From assembly GCA_032622095.1 (NCBI GenBank), contig CP136069.1, positions 182,829,122-182,893,121 on the forward strand: a stretch of 64,000 nucleotides of DNA. The letters run 5' to 3'. Of the stretch, positions 36,130-47,094 are shown piece by piece. This stretch comes from Siphonodentalium dalli. Lineage: Eukaryota > Mollusca > Scaphopoda > Gadilida > Siphonodentaliidae. A model generated the notes under the pieces. It saw only the letters and a list, made by a program, of their open reading frames with translations, made no database searches and had not been told where the DNA came from. How positions within the stretch are numbered: position 1 is the first letter of the stretch; each line of letters starts with the position of its first letter. Made by a program: the position numbers and the translations under genes.

Positions 36130-36602
36130 AGGTACTCAATCCGATCTGACTGTCCCCATGTCCTCAAGATACAACAACAGCAACATTACTTCAAAATACA
36201 CATTAGTTATCAGAATCGATTTATTGCAACAAAATAATGCTAACCACTGTCAACTATGGTATCAAATTTCCCAAAAACTTGTTATTTATCAACGCTTTGT
36301 TCGACAAAATATGGCCGTATTATCACTTAGGTATCACAAATTTGGCCGTATTACCACTTAACTTTAGAGTTATCCATCTTCATCCGCAATTTTGTCCGAG
36401 AACATCCGTTTGACCACGTGTTTCTGTGCCACATTTAATTGCACATCTCGAGAAATAACAAACTTCAAAAATCGACATCTGTTCATTCTGAGCTTTGGTG
36501 GGTGGGTTCCTTGACTCGAATCAAATATTTGTTACCCCCCCCCCCCCCTCCCCGAAGCCAAAGAAATAGTAATTTAGGAGCATTAATTCTGATTGAGTAC
36601 CT
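36130..36602. mobile_element. TTAA-flanked short inverted-repeat element, copy 1 (473 bp)
   Basis: The left end AGGTACTCAATCCGATC follows TTAA (36,126-36,129). The right end reads GAAATAGTAATTTAGGAGCA and then GATTGAGTACCT before TCAA. The ends are inverted repeats, though this copy is diverged and its right duplication is TCAA. The interior includes a 14-C run (36,535-36,548) and no transposase. Two more copies lie at 46,577-46,926 and 48,282-48,549. Confidence 0.7.
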
Positions 36603-36825
36603 TCAACGTAAATATATTCTGTCATTGTATTTCCGTTGTAAGATTTCAAGGGTACATGTAGATCAGTATAGAATATTGTTTTATGCAAATATTTTTGTAT
36701 ATATATGGGCAACTCCTTGATATGGTGACTATAATTGTTATCCAAAATTGTATATACATGTACGTGTAGACCGGCATCTTCGTGCTATGAGGAATATAAA
36801 TATGTTGTGCAAAGTTGCCAAAGCA

Positions 36826-37360
36826 CCGTCAGATCGGGAGAGCAAGGGCACCCAAATTAACAAAGACGTAGTTGTCTCGACTTCACTCCATTCTTATATG
36901 TATATATAAACACTCCCATTAAACATGGATACATTTATCAGTTTATTGATGGACTGTCCGTAATCATATATCGAAGTTGGAGGTAAGCACGCGCCTACCC
37001 AACACTGGTGACAGATAAGGAAATATGTAATGGGTTTTCAGTGATATACTAGGGAGTTCATGTGATATATATAGATACCCAGGGAACTATATAAATCATT
37101 TTGCGCAAGAGATAATGAATGCTGTCACAATAATTCCGTTATAAGAGATCAAGGATGGACTTTTTTTTTATGAAAATATGTTTGTATATGTAAATAAAAT
37201 TTGGGCAAAGTCGCCAGATCAGGTAGGGGCACCAAAATTAACAAGGGCGTGTTTGTCACAAGTTTACTCCATTCTTATATGTTTAGGCACTCCCTGTTTA
37301 TCAGCTTATTGATGGATGTGTGTTGGATTGTCCATGCGTACTGACGTAATCATATTAGGC
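36826..37360 (+). repeat. Diverged direct duplication, ~150-bp segments ~380 bp apart
   Basis: About 36,826-36,980 and 37,210-37,360 share GGGCACC-AAATTAACAA, ACTCCATTCTTATATGT and TATCAGTTTATTGATGGA-type sequence in order. The material between them (37,065-37,120, CCCAGGGAACTATATAAATC) also resembles 36,078-36,120. The whole looks like a decayed local duplication. Confidence 0.55.
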
Positions 37361-39034
37361 TTGTATTGGTATACATTGTCAAGATACGATACGAATAACG
37401 AGTGTATATGCAAATCACTTCAGCTGAATTAATGTTTTTATCACTAAACCGTTCGAGCGGTTTATTATCTCAATTTCTTCTCATTGACATCAATTACAGT
37501 GCATGTCGCCGCAAAATTATATCCACCGGGTTCATATATTTATATATTTTTCACAACACTCTCGTGCGTTTAGTGATATAATAGGCGGTTTATATATGCA
37601 CTTAATATATGCACTTAATTTGTTTCTAGGAAAACATAATTTCAGAAAACGTTTAAAGAAATTGTAGACCTTAGAGGCATACTCAAACCACAACTGCATT
37701 GCAGGTGTCCGGGACAAGATATACATTAAACTGGGCATATAAATAGGCAGACGGCATGTCGCGGTATAATCGCATTTTATTCGCGATCGCCGAGGATAAA
37801 CATTAATAAAATTGTCATGTCACGAAGTTTGATAAAAAAAATTATCATCTAACATGGCTGATATGTTTTATATCGCCGATGTATGCGTGGGTCTCGATAA
37901 AGTTATCATATTGCAGGAATTTAAAGCTACACATTTATACGCATTAGTGTATACGTGTAATGCACAAAAGCCTACGTTTGAAATGTTTATCAAGTGAAAG
38001 GACAATAGTCGAGAACAGTTCGAAGTTAACGTTGAAGTCTATCACGTTTTGACGTCAGTCTTATAAATATTTGACTGTCCACATAACCTGTGATTATTCA
38101 CATAAAAATCGAGTATGATTATTGATTATCCAAACTGATACAGATACAATACCGTCGAATTTATACCAGTTATAACTCAACTACTACCCCAGGTATCTAA
38201 GTAGCCCATGTGGGAAAAACCTAAGTCAGCTATACCTGAGTTATGTCCGGATGTGGTGGGTCCAGTTATGCCCAGTATCCATATTAATATATGCCTAGAA
38301 TCCAAATGTATAGGCATCTCCCCCACCCTAAACCCTGACTCTAACAACTTGTTCTCGGAAGAAGTTAATTTCTCGCCGTTTCATGACTATATGAAGCAAA
38401 ATAAGCCATAAAACAATTAGAGGATTTTGTGTCATGTATGTGCTGGGTGGGGAGATATCCTGGCATGGACATCTTCCCCACCCCAAAGTGTCATGACTAT
38501 ATAAAGCAAAAACAAAAATCAAACTATAAGAGGAGAAAATGTTCTCACTTAAAATAAAATTATATATAAAAAAAAGAGAACTTTAAATAAAAAAAAAGAA
38601 TTTTAGGGTCAAACGATATAAAATTAGTGACATTTTTGTTTAGTCATACATGGGGGAAGATATCCAGTGAGGGGGGAGCATATCCTAGGATACACATTCA
38701 ATAGTTAATTCAGACAATTAATGTTTATGCAATATTCTCCCGCGAGAACAGCAAGAGAATATTAATATGAAGGGATTTCCATAAACCGTTCTGTTTTAGA
38801 AGCAAATTTGATTTTTGAGACAATGCAAATTTTTTTTCCTTTTTCTGTTTTATATTTTTAAATACTCATATCTGCCTTTTAATGAAGATCAATTTGCTTT
38901 AAATTCTGGTTTCCATGGTTACGGAATGGTTTTATGATAATAATGGGGAAAGCCTGTTTTAAGACAGAACCAACCTTAATGTGGTCACATTTGTTCGTTT
39001 AATTATCACTGTCGGATACCGTTTATGTTTGTAC
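37361..39034. other. No gene recognised
   Basis: AT-rich. Two CATGACTATAT-A/G-AAGCAAAA segments (about 38,382 and 38,492) and several ATATCC / CCCCACCC motifs hint at an old local duplication at 38,320-38,700. No coding content is supported. Confidence 0.35.
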
Positions 39035-39060
39035 TTTTCAAGATGGCGGCGCCAAACGGT
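39035..39060 (+). promoter_or_regulatory. YY1-type AAGATGGCGGC site over a possible start codon
   Basis: TTCAAGATGGCGGCGCC matches the classical YY1 consensus AAGATGGCGGC, which in animals often overlaps translation starts near transcription start sites. Here the ATG of the site would open M-A-A-P-N and meet a good donor (AAACG|GTATGT) 16 bases later, a plausible minimal first exon. It lies about 50 bp before a 470-bp inverted-repeat arm. No downstream exon has been proven. Confidence 0.3.
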
Positions 39061-39103
39061 ATGTATATATTGTCTTCAAGCATCAATCAACGACATCTTT
39101 CGG

Positions 39104-39575
39104 AGATACGCCTTTGAACAGTTACGTAGAAATTTGTATACCCAACACCTACATAACATACCTTACGCACGAAAGCCATGTTAATTGTTGCATTTGGTGT
39201 GTCAAGTCGTCACAACATTTCGAAATGCTATCGAGACGGCGAAATGTTCGCTTTTTCGTAATGTTTTGGCCCTGGGCTCATGGATCCGCAAATCTATGTA
39301 TTGTCGTGGTAGATTAGGTTATCACACATCTTCGGAATGCAAAACCGGCCATATTTTTATTGTCTAACTCCGAAAAACGACATTTGTAAATTTCAAAATG
39401 TTCAGGTTCAGATTCGCAATATTTCAGATGATTTTTTTCAGGTTCAGACACAAGTTTCGTTCAGGTTCGGATAATTTTCGTTCAGGTTCGGACGCATCAA
39501 AACGTCAGCGAGATGCAGTTGCGTTGTAATTGTGTTTTTGTGTGTATTGTTTATCTTCTATTCGTAAAAAAACCG
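39104..39575 (+). repeat. Left arm of a ~470-bp inverted repeat
   Basis: The arm pairs with 40,960-41,441 in inverse orientation. Shared landmarks are TTTGAACAGTTACGTAGAAA-type, ACCCAACACCTACATAACAT, CGAACATTTCGC (complement), TTGTCTAACTCCGAAAA and several GTTCAGGTTCGGA blocks. Divergence is moderate. Arms, spacer and arms together span 2.34 kb. I see no transposase, and no target duplication could be fixed because the outer ends fade. Confidence 0.85.
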
Positions 39576-40114
39576 CCCCATACGAACTCGCATTGTTATA
39601 TCTAAAGATGTCAAAATGTCCAATATAGGGGATAAATTATCCGAATGAATGGTACAAAAGTTACAGTTAAATATTGCTGCCAAAATTCCCAAGCAATGTC
39701 GGCTATATATACGCCAGAAACACGTAGTATGGGGGTGAAATTACATAGGAGCAGCAATAGTAAGGGTTTTATGAGTGTCGTATGGTATGCTATATCTTTC
39801 GCCAGGACCTAGTCATGGAGAACACTTTTCAAAAGTTGCTTAGATATTTGGTATCTCACTGTGAGTATACACTTCCATTAAAAAACGTACAATTATTGGC
39901 GCGCGTATATTAACGCTGGAACTACATGTATGCGAAATTCCGCGGAAGACTGTACACAGTTCAAAACTGCGATATGTTCTATAAAGAAAAACAAACGTTC
40001 CTGTATTAATTTTTTATTTGTCTTTATAATGGAGTGTTTGAGTGTAATATTTAACCATTGGGTAGGAACTATTATTTTAGGCGCAAGTAGTAAATTTTCC
40101 ACACAAATTTAGGG

Positions 40115-40471
40115 ATGCGTAATTTACCAACGGAAACAGCTATCGGAAGTGAAACCCTTCAATATGTCATTGATCATACAACTGACGAACACTGCAAACT
40201 GGAACTCAAAGTACGATGTTGAGTTGTGAGCGAGGCAACCGACAAGGCTGGCTTGCTGGCCAAAAATAATTCAGTAGTTCCGGCAGATGTCTTGAGGATT
40301 GGAAAGAAGTTTACAGTAAACGAAGCGACGTTTGACGTTCAAATAAAACACGACGAACTAGCCGATGTGGATCTTCTAGACGAATCGATTGCTAACTTGT
40401 CACTTATCGAAATACAGGAGACAAGCTTTGATGTGTCCGATAGTCAAATGGCCAAGAAGTTCAAATGCTGA
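40115..40471 (+). pseudogene. Unidentified ORF with one in-frame TGA, inside inverted arms
   Basis: From ATG at 40,115 the frame runs 35 codons (M-R-N-L-P-T-E-T-A-I-G-S-E-T...), hits TGA at 40,220-40,222, and continues in the same frame for about 83 more residues (SEATDKAGLLAKNNSVVPAD, then KHDELADVDLLDESIANLSL) to a TGA at 40,469. After that a second frame (ENRCKKENTKANEEF) also looks protein-like for about 25 residues. The composition (balanced, acidic, few low-complexity runs) is more gene-like than most frames in the window. I do not recognise the family. Its position between two 470-bp inverted arms suggests it is the decayed gene, or captured cargo, of that element. A read-through or selenocysteine codon is possible but unsupported. 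Confidence 0.4.
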
Positions 40472-40959
40472 GTGTCAATCGGGAGAAAATAGATGCAAAA
40501 AAGAAAATACTAAAGCGAATGAGGAATTCGATGAAGCTGAAGTAGTGTCAATGACGCCCTGAGTCGGAAATGAAAAAATCTGGACTTCAAGACACGTGGT
40601 TCGCATTTAGTCGTATGAACATGGCGTATTGTGTCATTAAGATATATTGGGCTTGACTCGCAGCCTTATATCCGAATCATGGAGAGCATTAACAAATTGT
40701 TCTTTGGCCAATGTATCTCTCATATATAATGGTGCCGTTCTATAAAACAGGTTTTCCAACCTTCTTATACTTTGTCCCAACTAATATCAGTTAATGGTTC
40801 TTCTGCCTTTTGCATCGATCCTCTCACAGAGGAACCATGTGTGCGCATACCTTTGTCATGTAGGTACAATAAGATATAATAGTCCGCCAAAATTATTCCC
40901 GAGTGGACTATAACCATGCCACGACGTCGTGTTCCCCGTTTATCGTGTGTGTTTTTCTT

Positions 40960-41441
40960 ACCAATAGTAGATAAACAATACGCACAAAACACAATAACAA
41001 CGCGACAGCATCTCGGCATTTCGCTTCTCGGTGACGTTTTGATTCGTCCGAACCTGAACTAAAATTGTCCGAACCCGAACGAAAATTGTGTCTGAACCTG
41101 AACTAGATCATCAGGAAATATTGCTAATCTGAACCTGCACATTTTGAATTTACAAAAGTCGTTTTCGGAGTTAGACAATAAAACAATCGCCGGTTTTGCA
41201 TTCCGAATATGTGTGGTAACCTAATCTATATACCCACGACAATACATAAATTGGCGGATACATGAGCCCAGAGCCAAAAAATTACGAAAAAGCGAACATT
41301 TCGCTGCCTCGATAAAATTTCGAAATTTTATGACGACGTGACACGCCAAATGCAACATTTCACATGGCTTTCGTGCGAAAGGTATGTTATGTAGGTGTTG
41401 GGTATACAAATTTCTACATAACTGTTCAAAGTTGTATCGCA
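40960..41441 (-). repeat. Right arm of the ~470-bp inverted repeat
   Basis: Inverse partner of 39,104-39,575. Compared with the left arm it has a ~15-bp extra segment (CGAGAAGCGAAATG on the minus strand) and scattered substitutions. A minus-strand frame of 84 residues (start 41,019) begins inside the arm and runs into the spacer. It has a hydrophobic N-terminus but no recognised domain and is not called. Confidence 0.85.
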
Positions 41442-41685
41442 TAAAGGAAAGTAAAAGTGGGTGTCTGACTTTTACACACCCATACGCTGTAGTGGGAAGA
41501 GCTTACGGTTGCTAGGAGACAAGGAGTCTGCAGAAATAGTTTAATTATATTAACAGCTCTTATGCTATAATACACATTAAAACACACCTGCATATTATCC
41601 CTTTGTCTCGATACGTCTGTTATGCTCAAACATTTGGGTAGCATGTATGTTCTGATAACGCCCACCATTATTATTTTAATAATAA

Positions 41686-41711
41686 ACGGGTATTCTTTTA
41701 AGAATACCCGT
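41686..41711. repeat. Perfect 12-bp-arm palindrome
   Basis: ACGGGTATTCTT and AAGAATACCCGT are exact complements around TT. It resembles a small terminator-like stem, but in this eukaryotic context it is more likely a repeat remnant. Confidence 0.6.
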
Positions 41712-43063
41712 GATCATCATTAAGAATACGCAAGGGATTATTTGATAGGTAATTCCGTCGCGAGTCGAGAACATCGAATAATACGACACACAAAAAACAG
41801 GGCCTCAGATGCGGCGACAGCAGGGGTGGAATGGGGGGGGGTAAGTAATTAGCGAGGAATGTGTTGGTGTTGAGACAAAGAGTCCCATATTTTCATTGTT
41901 TTGGCCTAGTCGCCTCCAATACTGTTTGCCGAAGTCTCAATCTACATATGAGCAAACTTTCACCCTTTATGGTCATACTGTCAAAACATAGACACTAAAT
42001 CACTGTGCTATAAACTCTAGTGTCGTAACCAATGGAAGGGTCAGTGCACATTTGTGATCTTAATTTTGATGTCAAGTGTGTGGCGTTTATTCGTCACAAC
42101 ATTACTTCTGGGCACAGAAACAAATGCCATAACTATTTTATATTTAAACAAATCCAGCCAATTATCAACTATTGGCACATGTTCCATAACCAGGTTTGAA
42201 AAGAAATGCGTGCATACTTGAAACCTCCGCTTGAGTTTATACATAGACACATGGTGATTACATGTATTATGGAACTCTCGCATGATAATCTATCAATGCC
42301 TAGTTATGTCGAGCATAGTTATAATATGTTGATTTGTTTGAAAGTGCCATATGTATCAGTCACTGACTAGTGTTTTTTTCTCGCTTAAGTTTTATGTTTG
42401 AAATATAAAAGTGTACATAAATTACACCACCATAGGCATACGCAGTATATTTAAGGGAAATTTTCGCAGAAATGGCAGCCAATTTATATCCGCCATTTTG
42501 AATTTACACATATATAAAAGATAACACGTATACAGCCTGGTCCAACTCAAAGTGAGCAGTTTTCGGTGCAGTTACTGGGCAACAGCAATGCATAATGGAT
42601 AACATTAAGAGAAACAAACATCCATTTTCACCAAAATGATTGCCATGGCAACCATGGCCATTTTCCAGCTTGGCGTGATATCCTAATTGACTTATATCAA
42701 TGTGTTGTAGATGTGTGCCAAATTTGGCGCCTTTACCATAAAATGAACGATTGTTCATTTATCCGCCCCACTAGATATAGTTGTGAGCGAAATGGGAACC
42801 GGCAAACGTTATCTGAGCCTGATAGTCGTTTGTGTTTAGTGTTTGATGGTATTTAGTTTAAAGAATGTTAATTTGGCGGTCGTACAAGTATGCCGATGTC
42901 CCTGAAACGAAACTTCCATGTTTGAATAATAATTATACACTGTCAACACGCTGTCCGAGAAGGCAAATAACACATTTTTATATTGTATTAACCTGTTCAC
43001 GTTCTATAATTTATGCATATATTGCAGTCTGGATGAGATACCCAACATGTAGCGATGGACCAT
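41712..43063. other. No gene recognised
   Basis: Several short frames exist on both strands (for example minus 42,504-42,758) without recognised domains. A CCGCCATTTTGAATTTACA segment near 42,489 is reminiscent of the AAGATGGC-containing repeats. Confidence 0.35.
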
Positions 43064-43425
43064 ACTCCAGGAGGTACATCAGACACACCTACACAGCCAG
43101 ATTGATATCCACTCAGACTGTACCTAAGACACACCTAGAGGGTATCCGACATGTGATACCGCATGTACACATATGAGGTCTCAGACACACCCGGAAGAAG
43201 GTACCTGACACACATTTAAATTTTTGGTCGCAAACCTAAGACACACTTAGAGGGTACCATTGGCCCACCCGGCAGGATGTACAGCAGACACACGTAATAT
43301 ACATGGTATACACGTGTGAGGTATATACCAGAGGCACACCAGGCAGAAGGTACACGAGGCACACCCGGTAGCAGGTACCTGAGGCACACCGGCAAATGTT
43401 ACCTGAGACACACCCGAGACTTTCA
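43064..43425 (+). repeat. Degenerate minisatellite, ~27-35-bp GAGACACACC-G units
   Basis: Units of the type GAGGCACACCCGG followed by AGCAGGTACCT recur about ten times with variable spacing, tightest and most regular at 43,320-43,425. Frames through it are translations of the repeat. Confidence 0.75.
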
Positions 43426-43789
43426 GCATTGCTGTTTGGTCATCCAATCTGCAGCTCATGTTTTGTCCATTGATTGGGACAGAGCTAGGTACAGTAGCTG
43501 AATTGGGTTGGTATCATTTTTTATTTACTACTTTGTCGCATATCAAAGAAAAATAACTAGTGCATGCTCCGTTATATGAAGACAATTCATGCAAACAAAT
43601 TGAAGAATGGCAAGTTATAATACGTTTTGTAGACAGGTCACTCTGTATTTGAATAACAAATGCATGCGACTTCCGACAATAAGAGAACTGTCGAGAGCTT
43701 CCTACCCACAATGTATAAGTCTTGATATCCGTTAAATGGTCTATGCGGTCTAATATGTATAGGTCCACTCCAAATCGCATACACTCTTA

Positions 43790-44165
43790 AACGTTTTGAT
43801 TTAAAAAAAAATTTGGTTTGAACTTTGTCCCATATATGTAACCAAATTAGGTTTTGATCAAAACCAAATACCAAGCGCCAACTGGTTTTGATCAAAACCC
43901 AAATTGGTTTCAAATAAAACCAATTTTGGTTTTGATCAAAACCAATTTTGGTTTTGAGCAAAAATTTCAAAAACCAATTGTATGAATATTGGGTTTGATC
44001 AGAACCAAAATTGGTTTTGAACTTTTGTCCCATATATGTAACCAAATTAGGTTTTGATCAAAACCAAATACCAAGCGCCAACTGGTTTTGATCAAAACCC
44101 AAACTGGTTTTATATATGAAACCAATTTTGGTTTTGATAAAAAAAAAATTTGGTTTTGACCAAAA
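43790..44165. repeat. Array of GGTTTTGATCAAAACC palindromes
   Basis: The 16-bp palindrome GGTTTTGATCAAAACC and close variants, joined by AAATTGG/CCAATTT spacers, recur many times. Every unit is its own reverse complement, so either strand can fold into multiple stems. Superimposed is a ~85-bp direct repeat (43,819-43,903 and 44,018-44,103; GTCCCATATATGTAACCAAA through ACCAAGCGCCAACTGG). Confidence 0.9.
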
Positions 44166-44221
44166 AGTTCCTTTTTTTGCACAATTTATTGATAAATGTG
44201 CCATACAACATACTTATGCAA

Positions 44222-44412
44222 CCTTTAAGGGTACTGTACACTAAATCCACTATTTATTGTACCATATCCATACTCAACAAAATATATGCAACACATGAAT
44301 GAATTTGGTTTTCCAAGTTCGACATGTAAAATTATAATGAAAATTTATTTATGACTCGAGTCATAAATTGATTTTCGTTATAATTACCAATCCATTGATA
44401 TATTAAAGGGCT
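44222..44412 (+). repeat. Interspersed repeat with CTCGAG-centred palindrome, copy 2
   Basis: The head AAGGGTACTGTACACTAAAT matches 3,222-3,240. At 44,331-44,386 an almost perfect 56-bp palindrome centred on CTCGAG (44,358) contains TTATTTATGACTCGAGTCAT. It is much better preserved than at 3,397. Confidence 0.5.
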
Positions 44413-45354
44413 AATTATAAGAGGCTTTAGACTCAGGATGCTATACAGTCTGAAAAAGATGCCACCAGATTCCATTTCCAGAAAAAAAATTCATCTGATC
44501 ACTTGCATACTACAGGCTATCAAATTTCTATATTATGGCTTTCATACCCTCCCACAAATATACATGTACATGTATATGGGTTCTTTTTGTCAATTGGTCA
44601 AATCTTATATTATACAAAAACCCATTATTTTTGACGGTTTCTACCATAATAATTTTGGTTGCCAAGTAAACAGAAAATAAACGGTGACCATGTAATTTTT
44701 TTTTTTACGGTTATCACTTATTTACTGTTTACACAGTCCTGAAATTATTATGATAGAAACAGTTGGTCCGCAAATAGTCAAATGCTTCTCACATAAGTTT
44801 GTGATGACTTTTCAAGAGTGCATGCTGGCATAGAACTAAATTCCACAAGATGCTGCAAGATGTGGCAAATTACATGTAAAATTTCCTGAAATCACAAACC
44901 TCTGAGGACTATTCTACCATTTAATTGCTGTCAGTAACCTTAAATTGAGGCATGTAATTTGCCTGCACATGTGAGGGCCACACCATTCATGTATCCTATC
45001 ATAAGCAACCAAAATTAAGAGTCGAAGATGAAGTAAATTGTCCAAATGACATAATTGGTTGCATCTATGTTGAATGAAGTTTTAAGATAAACATCAATGA
45101 AGACACAGTGAGATTTTGGAAATTAAATTTTAATTCAAACTTATCCAGCAGGAATAATTGTCATCCTAGCCATTCTTCCACAGCAGTGTATATTCCTGAT
45201 ATCTGTGCACACCTCACCATTGCAACAATTGCAATTAATTAACACTTAATATATAGTTCATCACACCCTTCTTATATGGAACATTCCCAAGAATGACAGC
45301 TCATCTGTTTTTACACATGTCATGCAGTAGAAATTTAAAGATCAGCAAACTCCT
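44413..45354. other. No gene recognised; may be 3' flank of a minus-strand gene
   Basis: No repeat or domain is recognised. If the exon at 45,355-45,569 is real, this region is its 3' UTR and downstream flank. Confidence 0.35.
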
Positions 45355-45569
45355 TTATATTGGCATCTGATGAATATAGCAGCACTTGACAGCATAGCAT
45401 GTTACTAACTTCCCACAGGCTGCACCACACTTGTATATTGTGGTACAATATTTATGTATGAAAAGTTGACAAATAACATACTGTATCTGCACAGATAACA
45501 CACAAGCCTCATCTGTATGCTGTGCACATTCTGGTACTAAAGTTTCCAATGCCAGTGAACAAACATACT
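45355..45569 (-). CDS. Candidate 3'-terminal exon, cysteine-rich
   Basis: Minus strand: a strong acceptor (TTTCTTTTCAG) precedes about 71 codons ending in TAA. The peptide is cysteine-rich (about ten Cys), for example VCSLALETLVPECAQHTDEA and a KCGAACGKL...VKCCY stretch. Starting at the acceptor the frame enters in phase 1. High cysteine content and a clean acceptor argue for a real exon of a secreted or membrane protein. The lack of a recognised domain and of a phase-matched upstream exon argues against. Candidate partners on the same strand are at 46,959-47,053 and 48,699-48,947. Confidence 0.35.
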
Positions 45570-45669
45570 CTGAAAAGAAATGCATAAAATACTATGTTTA
45601 GGAAAAGTCAGATTTAAAGACATATATTGCAGACTTATTTCATTGAATATTAAAAGCATTGTTAGGGCA

Positions 45670-45885
45670 TGGAAAAATATGCCCATGGCAATTCCAACAA
45701 AAGGCCTTTAACTCTGGCGAAATTGACGTGCTGAACAAAAACTCAAACTTGACCTGTATTTTGTACATTAAAACACACACATTTCAAATTTCATTCAACT
45801 CAGTTGAGACTATCTAAAGTTATCATCTGACATCTGGAATCCAAAAGCGAACTAACAGACAGACACGCAGCATAATACATCCCCT
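45670..45885 (+). repeat. 'TTTAACTCTGGC' interspersed repeat, single copy
   Basis: It contains CCTTTAACTCTGGCGAAATT, AACTTGACCTGTATTTTGTA, TCATTCAACTCAGTTGAG, TAAAGTTATCATCTGACATC and an ACAGACAGACACGCAG end. The same series forms the tandem array at 52,590-53,270. I recall this repeat type as common in bivalves. Confidence 0.7.
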
Positions 45886-46576
45886 TTTTTTAAACATGCA
45901 TATATGGGTGCATATAAACAATCAGTTAGTATCCAAACACTATCTCCACTGGAATTATGTAGCAAAAACCTGAGATTAAGAACTAAAATTCCAACTATAT
46001 CCACTGTAGCATTTCAGAGAACACAACGGTTGAACCACGCACAAATGTGAACATTTACTACTTTATTCAGGGCACCTTATTGAGTATAAACATTACTGAA
46101 ATGATTGTCCCAATACTAGTCACTGAGTTTAATTTGTTTATAACAATGATGTTGTTTTCTGACTATTTGGATAACTTATTTTGGCATGATTATTTATTAT
46201 TCCATCAGCAGGTCCGGGAATACCTCACTGGATTGTCTCACATCACTTTAATTTGTCTTTAAAAGCACATCAGGTTATTGGATATTTATAAGGCCATTTA
46301 TAAGGCCATCCTGGCTATGGTTTATATAGTGTCATCAGTATTATGTGAATTAAAGTGCAAAATGCGGTGATTATTCAGCCCCCCCCCCCCCCAATTGCCC
46401 TTGTTTTTTTTTAATCTCCAGTTACCCTTCACATGTATTTTTTTATTTAGTCTTATTCCAGACCTTGACACTTAGAAGCACCCAATCTGCTAGAGATTAT
46501 TTGTTTGGACTCTTTTCCATAGGTAGGGAATTTAGACATAAATTCAACAAACATACAACATAAGGCGTTTTGTTAA

Positions 46577-46926
46577 AGATGCACAATCCGATCTGATTGT
46601 CCCCGGATCATCCAGTTACAACATGAACAACAACGGAAATTTACACCAAAAGCCAATAGTCATCCAACATTACTTTTAATCATGTTATCTTCTGAAATTG
46701 ATTTGCGATGACCTTGCGAGATCTCTCAATATCTTATATATCTGCATATTTCTAGAAGAAGTCAATGGAATATTTGGTAGGCTGACAAATAATCGAGGTG
46801 GATAAAATTAACAGATTTGATAACTCAGAGCTTTGAGGGATAGGTTCCTTAACTCAAATAAAATATTATTTAAACCCGAAGCTGAAGAAATAGTAATTTA
46901 GGGGCGTCAAATCAGATTATACATCT
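46577..46926. mobile_element. TTAA-flanked short inverted-repeat element, copy 2 (350 bp)
   Basis: Left end AGATGCACAATCCGATCTGA follows TTAA (46,573-46,576). Right end reads GAAATAGTAATTTAGGGGCG, then ATCAGATTATACATCT, before TCTA. It is the most diverged of the three family members. Orientation is the same as copies 1 and 3. Confidence 0.65.
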
Positions 46927-46958
46927 TCTAAGTTATCAGTATTTATATAAAAACTTAC

Positions 46959-47053
46959 AGTTGTAAATTGAATACATCCAAGTTCCAACTTTAGTCCAGT
47001 GTACGTCTTCCAGTCAATTGACTTCCACAGCAAGACTTCTAGCTGACCGTCCT
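46959..47053 (-). CDS. Candidate internal exon
   Basis: Minus strand: acceptor TTATATTTTATAG and donor ACAACT|GTAAGT bound a 95-bp segment (93 bp if the second AG is used). It translates as DGQLEVLLWKSIDWKTYTGL and then KLELGCIQFTT without stops. Both borders fit consensus well, and the composition is protein-like, with three tryptophan/tyrosine positions. The family is not recognised. It would leave in phase 0, which does not join directly to the phase-1 acceptor at 45,569, so another exon would be needed between them. Confidence 0.35.
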
Positions 47054-47094
47054 CTATAAAATATAACATACAGGTCTTATAAAATGATACCCAC

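Noticed and set aside
40115-40471. Selenocysteine reading of the in-frame TGA
   Set aside because: No family match is known, no SECIS-like structure could be shown by eye, and nearby frames are decayed.
41686-41711. Rho-independent-terminator-like stem
   Set aside because: The context is animal DNA, with no gene ending nearby and no T-run required for such a terminator.
43638-44182. Minus-strand frames rich in GFDQN and VLIKT
   Set aside because: They are translations of the palindromic GGTTTTGATCAAAACC array.
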